From Methyloprofundus sp. (GTDB lineage: Bacteria > Pseudomonadota > Gammaproteobacteria > Methylococcales > Methylomonadaceae): DNA of 9,028 bases. The stretch spans positions 1-9,028 of the forward strand of contig JAUXBW010000079.1 of the NCBI GenBank assembly GCA_030619185.1. The letters are read 5' to 3'. The notes beneath the pieces are model-generated. The model ran no database searches and was not told the DNA's origin. It saw nothing but the letters and a program-made list of their open reading frames with translations. The position numbers were made by a program, and so were the translations under genes. Positions 1 through 6,536 of this stretch are shown piece by piece (positions within the stretch are counted from its first letter, which is position 1; every line of letters starts with the position of its first letter).

Positions 1-61
1 GGTGCACGAGAAAAAGGAATCAAGGAAAATCAAGGGGTCAGTCAGCTTGATTGGATTATGT

Positions 62-67
62 TATACT
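62..67 (+). promoter_or_regulatory. Candidate extended -10 promoter for the small DUF1640-like gene
   Basis: TATACT at 62-67 is preceded by TG and one base (TGTTATACT), which matches an extended -10 element. No good -35 hexamer lies 16-18 bases upstream (CAGTCA around 39-44 is weak), which extended -10 promoters tolerate. Transcription would start near base 74 and give a short leader of about 24 bases before the ATG at 98. This is a sequence-pattern call only. Confidence 0.4.
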
Positions 68-87
68 CAAATCAGTTTATTAATTTT

Positions 88-91
88 GGAG
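88..91 (+). promoter_or_regulatory. Ribosome binding site that sets the start at 98
   Basis: GGAG at 88-91 lies six bases before the ATG at 98-100. This supports starting the small protein at Met-Ser-Thr-Met rather than at the in-frame ATG at base 2. The reading frame is open upstream of 98, but that stretch contains the likely promoter and does not look like protein. Confidence 0.6.
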
Positions 92-97
92 TATTTT

Positions 98-303
98 ATG
101 TCTACAATGAATAGTGAAATATATGCTACTTTAATAGAGGCTGGTACAAGTGAAGAAAAAGCTAAAGCGGCTGCAGTTTCAGTAACTGATTATGAGCGAG
201 ATATGAATGAGGTTAAGTCCGATTTAAAGTTAATTAAATGGGGGTTGGTTTAGTTATTGCAGCTGAATTGATGCCTTTAATGAAAAGTTTGTTTGCATCT
301 TAA
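98..303 (+). pseudogene. DUF1640-like small membrane-anchored protein, frameshifted
   Basis: From the ATG at 98 the frame reads MSTMNSEIYATLIEAG, then an acidic/lysine-rich helical stretch ending SDLKLIKWGLV, and stops at 251-253. A second frame continues from the same point: ...GVGLVIAAELMPLMKSLFAS, stopping with TAA at 301-303. One extra G in the run of five at 240-244 would join them into a 68-residue protein. Its layout would be an N-terminal (S/T)LIEAG-type helix, a short coiled coil, a KW junction and a single C-terminal hydrophobic helix. That layout resembles the short bacterial DUF1640/CCDC90-like proteins. I place it there by pattern and not by a search, and the function of such proteins is not known to me. 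The break may be a real mutation, a sequencing error in a homopolymer, or a -1 slip. GGAG at 88-91 and an extended -10 at 62-67 suggest the gene is or was expressed. It is the only plus-strand gene in the window. Confidence 0.6.
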
Positions 304-628
304 TTTTAGGGAGTCGAGGGTTAGCCAGCTTGATTTGTAAGTTCTTCTAATGCAATATTGGTGTATAGGGTAGTGTCAACAATTTTAAGGAATAACTGGG
401 GGCAGGTACAAATTAAAAAGAGGTTGAAAAATTGACAGGTAGATCCTGAAGCTCAAAAAAGTTTTGTGATCTTTTGTGTGGTGTAAGAAAATGGATGATA
501 TTTAGTAACCTATGTACCAGCGGACAAATAGACTGCTCATTGCCTCTATCTTTACAGTCAACCGCAAATTTCTTCTTAAATACTGTGACGGCCTCGAACT
601 ATGAAAACAAAAGGCGGTTGGGACCTGC
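304..628. other. Intergenic stretch without a convincing gene
   Basis: These 325 bases separate the small plus-strand gene from the convergent DUF3422 gene. No tRNA, no long ORF with a start and ribosome site, and no clear promoter are visible. On the minus strand two short open frames without usable starts are present (about 590-415, and about 435-323, the latter ending VDTTLYTNIALEELTNQAG). They could be the worn remains of a gene, but I cannot name one. The phrase CTGGGGGCAGGTACAAATT near 396-414 resembles the GGGGTCAGGT-type cores of REP sequences associated with RAYT transposases. The DUF3422 terminator occupies the last bases. Confidence 0.4.
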
Positions 629-629
629 C
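604..629 (-). terminator. Intrinsic terminator after the DUF3422 gene
   Basis: On the minus strand the stop codon is followed at once by GGCAGGTCCCAACCGCC. It folds as GGC-GGT pairing with ACC-GCC, with one bulged A and a four-base loop, and TTTTGTTTT comes directly after it. The stem begins in the last base of the stop codon. It would end the transcript that carries DUF3422 and possibly purD. Confidence 0.6.
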
Positions 630-1924
630 TACTCAATTTTCTTAATCACCTTATGCAAGCGGCGCACGCCTATGGCAACAATAATCAAAACGAAAGGGAT
701 GGCGAGACCTGCGATTATATCGGGATGGAAGACTTTAAATCCCAGGGTATGAACTGCTTTTATACTGGAATGCAGCAGGCTGATAATATAGGTGGTTATG
801 GCAACAATGGACAGGCCTTCTACTGTTTCCTGAAAGCGTAACTGGATTTTTGCACGTTTATCCATTGAAGTGAGCAGTGCCTGATTTTGCTGTTCGATGG
901 AGATATCTACGCGGGTGCGTAGCAATTGACTGGCATTGCTGATTCTTTCAGAAAGCAAACGGAAGCGCTTGGCAGTTGATTTGCAGGAACTGATAGCGGG
1001 TTGCATGCGTTTGCTCAGGAATTCACCAATGGTTTGTATGCCCTGTATTTTATCTTCGCGTATATCAATTATTCGCTGCTCGACAATTTTGTAATAGGCT
1101 TCTGCTGCGCCAAAGCGAAACTGGCTATGTGAAATATTGCTTTCAACTTCGGCTGCAAGGCGTGTCATCTGGTCTAATAATAGCCCATCATCACAATCTG
1201 GCTGTGCCATGGTTGTCGTGATTTGCGATAGGCGCTGCTCATACTGACTGACTTTGGGGGCTAGTTCCTGAGCGATGGGAAAGGCGAGTAGCGCCATAAC
1301 ACGGTAGATTTCTATTTCAAACAGGCGTTGTAATAAACGCCCGGCCTGTTGTGATTGCAGGTTTCTATCGAAAATAATAAAGCGGCTGAAACCGTCGTTA
1401 TGAATACGAAAATCAGTAAATGCCTGGGCATCGCCCCCGGTCATTTTTGCGCCCACAGCAGCATTACCCTCAAAATAACGTGTGATTTTGTCAATGCCAG
1501 GTTGCTGTTTGTTTGCGGGTAAAATCACTGCATGAGCGGCAATAATGGTTTTCCCTGTCAGCTTGTCGAGCCAGTCGATGGGGGCAAAAGCTAGCGCAGG
1601 TTTGGCAAAAGGCTGGTTGATATCCACACTATTGACATAAAAACAATAGGTGCTGAATTCACCATGTTGCTCCCAGTGAAACAGAAAAGTATCAAAGCTA
1701 GCAATAAAGTGGCTGGCCTCAATAGGCGGAGGGTTTATGCCGAAGCGCTGGCATAAACTGATTAAATGCAGACGTTCCTGTGCTTTTTCCTGTTCATTGA
1801 CGGTAATCGCCAGGTGACTTGCACTAATGGGTAGTTTAAGAGGAACGGGCGGACGGGCATGTATCTCATTATGCAGAGAAAAGCGTTGCGCGTGATTTTC
1901 AGGAATAGGAAATAGCTTGGGCAC
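629..1924 (-). CDS. DUF3422 family membrane-anchored protein
   Basis: A 431-residue protein of the DUF3422 family, whose function is not established. Family hallmarks are visible in order: LHNEIHARPP (residues 17-26), the HWEQHGEFSTYCFY block (83-96), GAKMTGGDAQAFTDFRIHND (158-177) followed by GFSRFIIFDR (178-187), RLFEIEIYRVMALLAFPIA (200-218), the long helical region FRFGAAEAYYKIVEQRI (269-285), TIGEFLSKRMQPA (298-310), and LLRTRVDISIEQQNQALLTS (334-353) followed by MDKRAKIQLRFQETVEGLS. The C-terminus has two hydrophobic segments, about 370-388 and 403-420, and ends in a basic tail. A large cytosolic helical domain with two closely spaced membrane helices recalls the CorA or RMD1 type of architecture, which is inference only. 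The start is GTG at 1924 with no clear Shine-Dalgarno, and no in-frame start fits better. It follows purD by 86 bp containing a perfect hairpin, so it may share the purD transcript. Confidence 0.85.
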   Translation of the reverse strand: MPKLFPIPENHAQRFSLHNEIHARPPVPLKLPISASHLAITVNEQEKAQERLHLISLCQRFGINPPPIEASHFIASFDTFLFHWEQHGEFSTYCFYVNSVDINQPFAKPALAFAPIDWLDKLTGKTIIAAHAVILPANKQQPGIDKITRYFEGNAAVGAKMTGGDAQAFTDFRIHNDGFSRFIIFDRNLQSQQAGRLLQRLFEIEIYRVMALLAFPIAQELAPKVSQYEQRLSQITTTMAQPDCDDGLLLDQMTRLAAEVESNISHSQFRFGAAEAYYKIVEQRIIDIREDKIQGIQTIGEFLSKRMQPAISSCKSTAKRFRLLSERISNASQLLRTRVDISIEQQNQALLTSMDKRAKIQLRFQETVEGLSIVAITTYIISLLHSSIKAVHTLGFKVFHPDIIAGLAIPFVLIIVAIGVRRLHKVIKKIE

Positions 1925-1950
1925 TGTTTTGTAGAGTATTATCTTATCAA

Positions 1951-2004
1951 GTAGGGCGTGGCTTTAGCCCGCGATTAGCAAGGCGGGCTAAAGCCACGCC
2001 CTAC
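1951..2004. repeat. Perfect 22-bp inverted repeat (family A hairpin)
   Basis: The arm at 1951-1972 begins GTAGGGCGTGGCTTTAGCCC and ends GC. Its exact reverse complement is at 1983-2004, with a ten-base loop GATTAGCAAG. The stem is 22 bp with no mismatch. It starts six bases after the purD stop codon and ends 26 bases before the DUF3422 start. There is no T run on either side, so it is not a classical intrinsic terminator. It may act as a REP-like 3'-end stabiliser or be a small MITE remnant. Related arms flank the purH-purD spacer. Confidence 0.95.
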
Positions 2005-2010
2005 ATCGTT

Positions 2011-3285
2011 TTACCTTAGAGCTTTAAAGCCTATGTCGGTACGATAATAGACTTTATCCCAAGTGATTTTATGGGTGAGTTGGTAGGCTTTATCTTGTGC
2101 TTCTTGAAGGTTTTCACCTAATGCACAAGCACATAATACACGGCCACCCGCAGTGGCAACTTTATCGCCTTGTAACTGTGTTCCTGCATGAAAAACTTTG
2201 CTGTCGTGCGCCGCAGTATCGGGTAAACCTGTAATGATGTCACCTTTCGGGTAACTATCAGGATATCCGCCCGCTGCTAGAACAACGCCGAGTGCACTAC
2301 GCTTGTCCCATTCTGTGGTGATATTGGCTAGGTCCTGAGTCAATGCAGCTGCACATAGTGCCACTAAATCACTTTTTAAGCGCATCATTATAGGTTGTGT
2401 TTCCGGATCACCGAAGCGGCAGTTATATTCTAGAACTTTGAGTTCGCCATTGGGTTTTATCATTAAGCCTGCATAGAGAAATCCTGTATAGGGCATACCA
2501 TCATCAGCCATGCCTTTTAAGGTTGGGTTAATGACTTCATCCATAACTCTTTGATGAATTTCATCGGTCACTATCGGGGCAGGGGAGTAGGCACCCATTC
2601 CTCCTGTGTTAGGGCCCTTATCGCCATTATCTCGTGCCTTGTGGTCCTGTGAGCTGGCCATGGGCAGTGCTTGTTTACCGTCGGCAATCACAATAAAGCT
2701 GGCTTCTTCTCCGGTTAGAAACTCTTCGATAACGACACGGCTACCAGCGGCTCCAAAGCTATTACCAGAAAGCATATCTTCAACTGCCTCAATGGCTTCG
2801 CTTACCGTCTGGGCAACGATAACGCCTTTACCGGCAGCCAGCCCATCAGCTTTAACGACGATAGGCGCACCTTTTTGTTGAATATAATCAATGGCCGCTT
2901 CTTTATCAGTAAAGGTTTGATATTCGGCCGTAGGGATATTATGCCGTGCCATAAAGTCTTTACAGAATTTTTTAGAACCTTCCAGTTGTGCCGCTTTTGC
3001 GCTGGGACCAAAGCAGTTCAGGCCCGCTGCCTGAAAAGCATCAACTATTCCCGCAACAAGGGGGACTTCAGGGCCAATAATAGTTAAACCTACATTTTCC
3101 TGTTGGGCAAATTTCAGTAAGCCAGTCGTATCTTCAACCGAGAGGTCGATATTGGTGAGTTTATCTTCTAAAGCCGTTCCTGCATTGCCTGGGGCGACAA
3201 AGACCGTTTGAACTTTAGGGGACTGACTTGCTTTCCAGGCTAGCGCATGTTCACGCCCGCCGCTACCGACTATAAGAATTTTCAT
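2011..3285 (-). CDS. purD: Phosphoribosylamine--glycine ligase (GAR synthetase)
   Basis: Catalyses the ATP-dependent joining of glycine to 5-phosphoribosylamine, the second step of de novo purine synthesis in the cytosol. The 424-residue length is normal. The N-terminal nucleotide-fold motif ILIVGSGGREHALAWK (3-18) is followed by IIGPEVPLVAGI (69-80). The ATP-grasp core shows VKADGLAAGKGVIVA (144-158), VVIEEFLTGEEASF (184-197), the glycine-rich SQDHKARDNGDKGPNTGGMG (212-231), and the metal/ATP site EYNCRFGDPETQ (286-297). The C-terminal domain contains LAAGGYPDSYPKGD. All family landmarks are intact. The start ATG at 3285 gives the canonical MKILIVGSGGREHA beginning, although no strong ribosome site precedes it. 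The gene lies 277 bp downstream of purH in the same direction, a spacing much larger than the dusB-fis-purH gaps and filled by repeats. Confidence 0.98.
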   Translation of the reverse strand: MKILIVGSGGREHALAWKASQSPKVQTVFVAPGNAGTALEDKLTNIDLSVEDTTGLLKFAQQENVGLTIIGPEVPLVAGIVDAFQAAGLNCFGPSAKAAQLEGSKKFCKDFMARHNIPTAEYQTFTDKEAAIDYIQQKGAPIVVKADGLAAGKGVIVAQTVSEAIEAVEDMLSGNSFGAAGSRVVIEEFLTGEEASFIVIADGKQALPMASSQDHKARDNGDKGPNTGGMGAYSPAPIVTDEIHQRVMDEVINPTLKGMADDGMPYTGFLYAGLMIKPNGELKVLEYNCRFGDPETQPIMMRLKSDLVALCAAALTQDLANITTEWDKRSALGVVLAAGGYPDSYPKGDIITGLPDTAAHDSKVFHAGTQLQGDKVATAGGRVLCACALGENLQEAQDKAYQLTHKITWDKVYYRTDIGFKALR

Positions 3286-3339
3286 AATACTGGAGGCTTT
3301 GATATAAAGGTTTTATCGTGTAGATTGTGGCTTTAGAGG

Positions 3340-3494
3340 CTGTGAAAGTATTCAGCATAATCCCCCTCCTTATCAAGGAGTGGTTAGGGGGGTATTCAAA
3401 TATAAGCCATGTAATTTTAATGACATATAATTTTATAAATCCCCCTCATTCTCTCTTTCTCAGGAGGGAGGCTAAAAGTAGAATACTTTCTCAG
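3340..3494. repeat. Family B inverted repeat, MITE-like, with AT-rich core
   Basis: The left terminus CTGTGAAAGTATTC at 3340-3353 is mirrored at 3481-3494, whose reverse complement is CTGAGAAAGTATTC (13 of 14). Inside each arm are C/G-rich blocks: CCCCCTCCTTATCAAGGAG and GGGGGGTATT on the left, AAATCCCCCTC and AGGAGGGAG on the right. The whole 155 bp could therefore fold into a long imperfect stem with a TA-rich centre (about 3396-3438). A single arm of the same family lies at 6522-6560. No transposase is encoded within it. It looks like a non-autonomous repeat. Confidence 0.65.
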
Positions 3495-3514
3495 TCACTT
3501 TTTCTCGCTATACT

Positions 3515-3535
3515 AAAAAAGCGGGCTAAAGCCGC
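3515..3535 (-). terminator. Possible intrinsic terminator after purH, formed from a repeat arm
   Basis: Read on the minus strand, GCGGCTTTAGCCCGC is followed directly by TTTTTT. The stem is GCGGC with GC(C)CGC, five pairs with one bulge and a four-base loop. It begins 28 bases after the purH stop and lies inside the family A right arm at 3521-3542. The stem is short, so termination may be partial, lowering purD relative to purH. Pattern evidence only. Confidence 0.4.
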
Positions 3536-3562
3536 GCCCTACAGGGTGATGTTATAGGTTAT

Positions 3563-5122
3563 TTAGTGTCTAAAATGGCGCATGCCAGTAAACACCATAG
3601 CGATATTATGCTCATCGGCGGCAGTAATCACTTCATTATCGCGCATTGATCCGCCGGGTTGAATAACCGCAGTAATACCCGCTTCTGCAGCGGCATCCAG
3701 GCCATCTCTAAATGGAAAGAAGGCATCTGAAGCCATCACAGAGCCGGGAACGGTCAAGCCTTCATCCGCCGCTTTTATGCCCGCGATTCTAGCGGAGTAT
3801 ACCCGGCTCATTTGTCCGGCTCCCACGCCGATAGTACGTCCGTCTTTGCAATAGACGATAGCATTGGATTTAACAAATTTAGCTACTTTCCAGGCGAATA
3901 ATAGGTCACTTAGTTCTTGGTCTGTCGGCGCGCGTTTACTGACGACTTTGATTTCTGCGGCACTGATCATGCCGTAATCTTTATCTTGTACCAATAAACC
4001 GCCCGAAACCCGTTTATAATCCAGGCCGGGCTTATTGCCACCGTTCCAGAGTCCACACTCTAGCACACGCACATTTTTCTTTGCGCTAAGAATTTTTTGT
4101 GCTTCCGAGCTAATAGTCGGTGCGATAATGACTTCAACGAACTGACGCTTAATGATTTCAGTTGCTGTTACTTCGTCTAATTCGCGGTTAAACGCGATAA
4201 TGCCACCGAAAGATGAAGTCGGATCTGTTGCATAAGCCAGGTCATAGGCATCAAGAATAGAATCCGCCTGGGCAACACCGCAAGGGTTTGCATGTTTAAC
4301 AATGACGCAGGTGGGTTTGTTTTCAAATGTTTTAACACACTCTAATGCAGCATCGGTATCAGCAATATTATTATAGGACAAGTCTTTACCTTGTAGCTGC
4401 GTTGCTGCGGCAATCGTCCCGGATACCGATGATTTTTCCTTGTAGAAAGCTGCATTTTGATGGGGGTTTTCACCATAACGCATGCTTTGAATTTTATTAA
4501 ATTGTAAGTTAAGCGTTTCGGGGAAGGTTTGCTGGTTTACTTTGGCCAGGTAGAGCGAGATGGCCGTGTCATAATTTGCCGTATGTTCAAAACTCTTTAG
4601 CGCAAGATTGAAGCGGGTTTGTTGTGCTAACTGATTTTCATTGTTAAGCAGTTCGTTTAAAACGGGCTCATAATCGTTAGGGTCAACCACAATGGCAACA
4701 TCATTATGATTCTTGGCAGCGCCACGGATCATGCTAGGACCGCCTATATCAATATTTTCGATAGCGGTTGCCAGGTCACAGTCTGGTTTAGCAATTGTTT
4801 CTTCAAATGGATAGAGATTGACAACCACCATATCAATCGGCTTAATACCGCTATCAGCCATCACTTTATCATCGGTGCCACGACGACCCAGAATACCGCC
4901 GTGAATTTTAGGATGTAAGGTTTTAACACGGCCATCCATCATTTCAGGAAATCCTGTGTAATCAGAAACTTCTGTCACATTAATATCGTTTTCGGCTAAC
5001 AATCTGGCTGTTCCGCCTGTTGATAAGAGTTCGATACCTAACTGGTCTAGTTCACGGCAAAAATCAAGAATACCAGTTTTGTTAGAAACGCTGATTAAGG
5101 CACGATTAACTTTTTTTTTCAT
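3563..5122 (-). CDS. purH: Bifunctional AICAR formyltransferase / IMP cyclohydrolase
   Basis: Catalyses the last two steps of IMP synthesis: formyl transfer from 10-formyltetrahydrofolate to AICAR, then ring closure. The 519-residue length is typical. The N-terminal MGS-like cyclohydrolase domain (about 1-145) shows [11 protein letters not shown] (8-18), [12 protein letters not shown] (31-42) and [20 protein letters not shown] (58-77). The transformylase domain shows [13 protein letters not shown] (213-225), the catalytic Lys-His pair in [10 protein letters not shown] (275-284), [13 protein letters not shown] (300-312), [20 protein letters not shown] (419-438), and [19 protein letters not shown] (465-483). 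The usual C-terminal FTGMRHFRH closes it. The start ATG at 5122 is 24 bp after the fis stop, with AGAG about six bases upstream. Codons 2-4 are AAA AAA AAA, giving a run of nine A. Confidence 0.98.
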   Translation of the reverse strand: MKKKVNRALISVSNKTGILDFCRELDQLGIELLSTGGTARLLAENDINVTEVSDYTGFPEMMDGRVKTLHPKIHGGILGRRGTDDKVMADSGIKPIDMVVVNLYPFEETIAKPDCDLATAIENIDIGGPSMIRGAAKNHNDVAIVVDPNDYEPVLNELLNNENQLAQQTRFNLALKSFEHTANYDTAISLYLAKVNQQTFPETLNLQFNKIQSMRYGENPHQNAAFYKEKSSVSGTIAAATQLQGKDLSYNNIADTDAALECVKTFENKPTCVIVKHANPCGVAQADSILDAYDLAYATDPTSSFGGIIAFNRELDEVTATEIIKRQFVEVIIAPTISSEAQKILSAKKNVRVLECGLWNGGNKPGLDYKRVSGGLLVQDKDYGMISAAEIKVVSKRAPTDQELSDLLFAWKVAKFVKSNAIVYCKDGRTIGVGAGQMSRVYSARIAGIKAADEGLTVPGSVMASDAFFPFRDGLDAAAEAGITAVIQPGGSMRDNEVITAADEHNIAMVFTGMRHFRH

Positions 5123-5146
5123 GAAAATCTCTAAAAATAATGGGGA

Positions 5147-5428
5147 TTAGGATAAGCCGTATTGCTCTAGCTTTTTACGTAAGGTGCTGCGGCTGATACC
5201 AAGAATCTGAGCTGTTTTAGTCTGGTTGTAGCCTGAATGTTTTAGGCTTGCTTCCAGTAAGGGTTTTTCGACTTCAGCCAGGACCATGGCATGTAACCCT
5301 GTTGCTGTGTAGCCGTCAAGCTGTGCTAGATATTGATTGACTGATTTTTTTACCTGTACAGATAAAGGAGATGCAATATCATTATTAGCAGAAGTCATTA
5401 AATTAATACTTGATTGCGTTGCTTGCAT
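5147..5428 (-). CDS. fis: DNA-binding protein Fis
   Basis: Fis is a homodimeric nucleoid-associated protein that bends DNA and controls rRNA, tRNA and many growth-rate genes. This 93-residue form (E. coli Fis is 98) has a variable N-terminus, a central core KKSVNQYLAQLDGY...LHAMVLAEVEKPLLEASL (27-62), and a C-terminal helix-turn-helix NQTKTAQILGISRSTLRKKL (68-87) ending EQYGLS. All core Fis landmarks are present, including the TLRKKL recognition helix. Start choice is uncertain. The ATG at 5428 overlaps the end of dusB by 26 bp and has only a weak ribosome site. An internal ATG at 5398 (residue 11) lies four bases after the dusB TAA and would give an 83-residue protein by translational coupling. 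The order dusB-fis-purH is conserved in many gammaproteobacteria. Autoregulation by Fis is known in E. coli, but I could not place sites here. Confidence 0.95.
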   Translation of the reverse strand: MQATQSSINLMTSANNDIASPLSVQVKKSVNQYLAQLDGYTATGLHAMVLAEVEKPLLEASLKHSGYNQTKTAQILGISRSTLRKKLEQYGLS

Positions 5429-6413
5429 GTTTCAGTGGCATCGTTTTATCAAAAAGGTCAAATGCAGAGCTCACGAGAGCAAGCTGTATTTCTGGAGAAT
5501 TTGCCTGGTATATCGTCTTTTTAATCGCAGGGGGTAGTGAACCTAAGTGATCGAAGTACCAGCCGATATGTTTACGTGATATTCTAACACCATTCAGAGC
5601 CCCATAAAATAGATGTAATTCTTGCAGGTGCAGTATTAAGGTGTTTTTTATCTTGTTTAAATCAGTTTGAATTGCTCGTTCACCCGTTTGCAGGTAGTGT
5701 AGGATTTCATTAAAAAACCAGGGGCGACCTTGTGCCGCACGGCCAATCATAATGGCATCGGCAGAAGTATAATCTAACACATACCTGGCCTTTTCTACTG
5801 TTGTTATATCGCCATTGGCAATCACTGGAATCGAGACTGCTTTTTTTACCGCTTTAATTGTATCGTACTCTGCTGCGCCCTTAAAAGCGCAGGCGCGTGT
5901 GCGACCATGTACGGTTAATGCGGCGATGCCTGATTGTTCCGCTAATTGCGCGATATTAACAGCATTGCGGCTATTTTTGTCCCAGCCGGTACGGATTTTT
6001 AAGGTGACAGGAATATTAACCGCCTGAACGACCTTGTGCAGAATATTTTTTACCAGCTTTTCATCGCGCATTAATGCCGAGCCCGCAGCGACTGAGCAGA
6101 CCTTTTTAGCCGGGCAACCCATATTAATATCGATGATTTGTGCGCCACGTTGTGCATTGAATAGTGCGGCTTCGGCCATTTGTTCAGGGCTCGTACCCAG
6201 GATTTGTACTGCGCGTAGCCCAACTTCCCCACTATGGTCGGCTTTTAATAAAGTGCGTTTATGTTGTCGTAAAGCAGGGTTTGACGCGACCATTTCCGAG
6301 ATAGCGAGTCCGGCGCCATTGTGTTTGCATAAGTTTCTGAAAGGGCGGTCAGTAATGCCAGCCATAGGAGCCAAGACAAGATTGTTTGGTAATTGATAGG
6401 GGCCTATCTTCAT
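5403..6413 (-). CDS. dusB: tRNA-dihydrouridine synthase B
   Basis: A flavoenzyme that reduces specific uridines in the tRNA D-loop to dihydrouridine with FMN and NADPH. The 336-residue length fits DusB. The TIM-barrel entry LAPMAGITDRPFR is at 14-26. The catalytic cysteine is Cys100 in DINMGCPAKKV. FMN- and tRNA-contact motifs follow: LKIRTGW (138-144), TVHGRTR (167-173), VIANGDI (197-203), IGRAAQGRPWFF (223-234). The helical tRNA-binding C-terminal domain contains ISRKHIGWYF (278-287). A second cysteine (Cys106) sits where E. coli has Asn. The ATG at 6413 gives the standard MKIGPYQLPNNLVLAPMAG beginning; no clear ribosome site is seen in the AAAAA just upstream. It is the first gene of the dusB-fis-purH cluster and overlaps fis, as is typical of the family's genomic position. 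Confidence 0.96.
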   Translation of the reverse strand: MKIGPYQLPNNLVLAPMAGITDRPFRNLCKHNGAGLAISEMVASNPALRQHKRTLLKADHSGEVGLRAVQILGTSPEQMAEAALFNAQRGAQIIDINMGCPAKKVCSVAAGSALMRDEKLVKNILHKVVQAVNIPVTLKIRTGWDKNSRNAVNIAQLAEQSGIAALTVHGRTRACAFKGAAEYDTIKAVKKAVSIPVIANGDITTVEKARYVLDYTSADAIMIGRAAQGRPWFFNEILHYLQTGERAIQTDLNKIKNTLILHLQELHLFYGALNGVRISRKHIGWYFDHLGSLPPAIKKTIYQANSPEIQLALVSSAFDLFDKTMPLKHASNAIKY

Positions 6414-6510
6414 TTTTTGGCGAGAAAAATTCTATACGGGTTGGATATGATACTATAAAATCATTTTTCTACTAAGGATTTTAGGCTTTTGTGGGTAACT
6501 TATTGCAATA

Positions 6511-6536
6511 TAAAACCTCCCCCTTGACTAAGGGGG
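6511..6536 (-). terminator. Possible intrinsic terminator after the EcsC-family gene
   Basis: On the minus strand CCCCCTT-AGTC-AAGGGGG forms a perfect 7-bp stem with a four-base loop (bases 6536-6519), followed after AGG by TTTT. It lies about 80 bases after the EcsC stop and is partly built from the family B repeat. The T run is short and offset, so the call is tentative. Confidence 0.35.

Larger units (their letters stand above)
3320..3542. repeat. Split family A inverted pair spanning the purH-purD spacer
   Basis: The right end, 3521-3542, matches the right arm of the hairpin at 1983-2004 at 21 of 22 positions (GCGGGCTAAAGCC, then G instead of A, then CGCCCTAC). The left end, 3320-3336, matches the left arm at 14 of its first 17 positions, including an exact run GTGGCTTTAG, and is in the correct inverted orientation. 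The two arms are separated by about 180 bp that contain the family B inverted pair. The simplest readings are a MITE-like element with family A termini, or insertion of element B into a family A hairpin. The left arm is degenerate beyond base 3336, so this assignment is less certain than the right arm. Confidence 0.6.

Noticed and set aside
2..97. N-terminal extension of the small plus-strand frame from an ATG at base 2
   Set aside because: The ribosome site at 88-91 and the extended -10 at 62-67 lie inside this stretch, and its translation does not look like part of the family; the start at 98 is preferred.
474..752. Plus-strand open frame of 92 codons
   Set aside because: It runs antisense into the well-supported DUF3422 gene, has no ribosome site and no recognisable family pattern.
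1951..2004. Classical intrinsic terminator after purD
   Set aside because: The stem is strong, but neither side is followed by a T run; it is described as a hairpin repeat instead.
3340..3542. CRISPR array in the purH-purD spacer
   Set aside because: The repeats are inverted pairs of two different sequences, not regularly spaced direct repeats with unique spacers.
3286..3562. Purine riboswitch or PurR operator in front of purD
   Set aside because: No purine-aptamer core or palindromic PurR-type box could be recognised; the spacer is explained by inverted repeats.
6034..6396. Plus-strand open frame of 120 codons opposite dusB
   Set aside because: It mirrors the conserved N-terminal half of dusB; composition is explained by the opposite strand.
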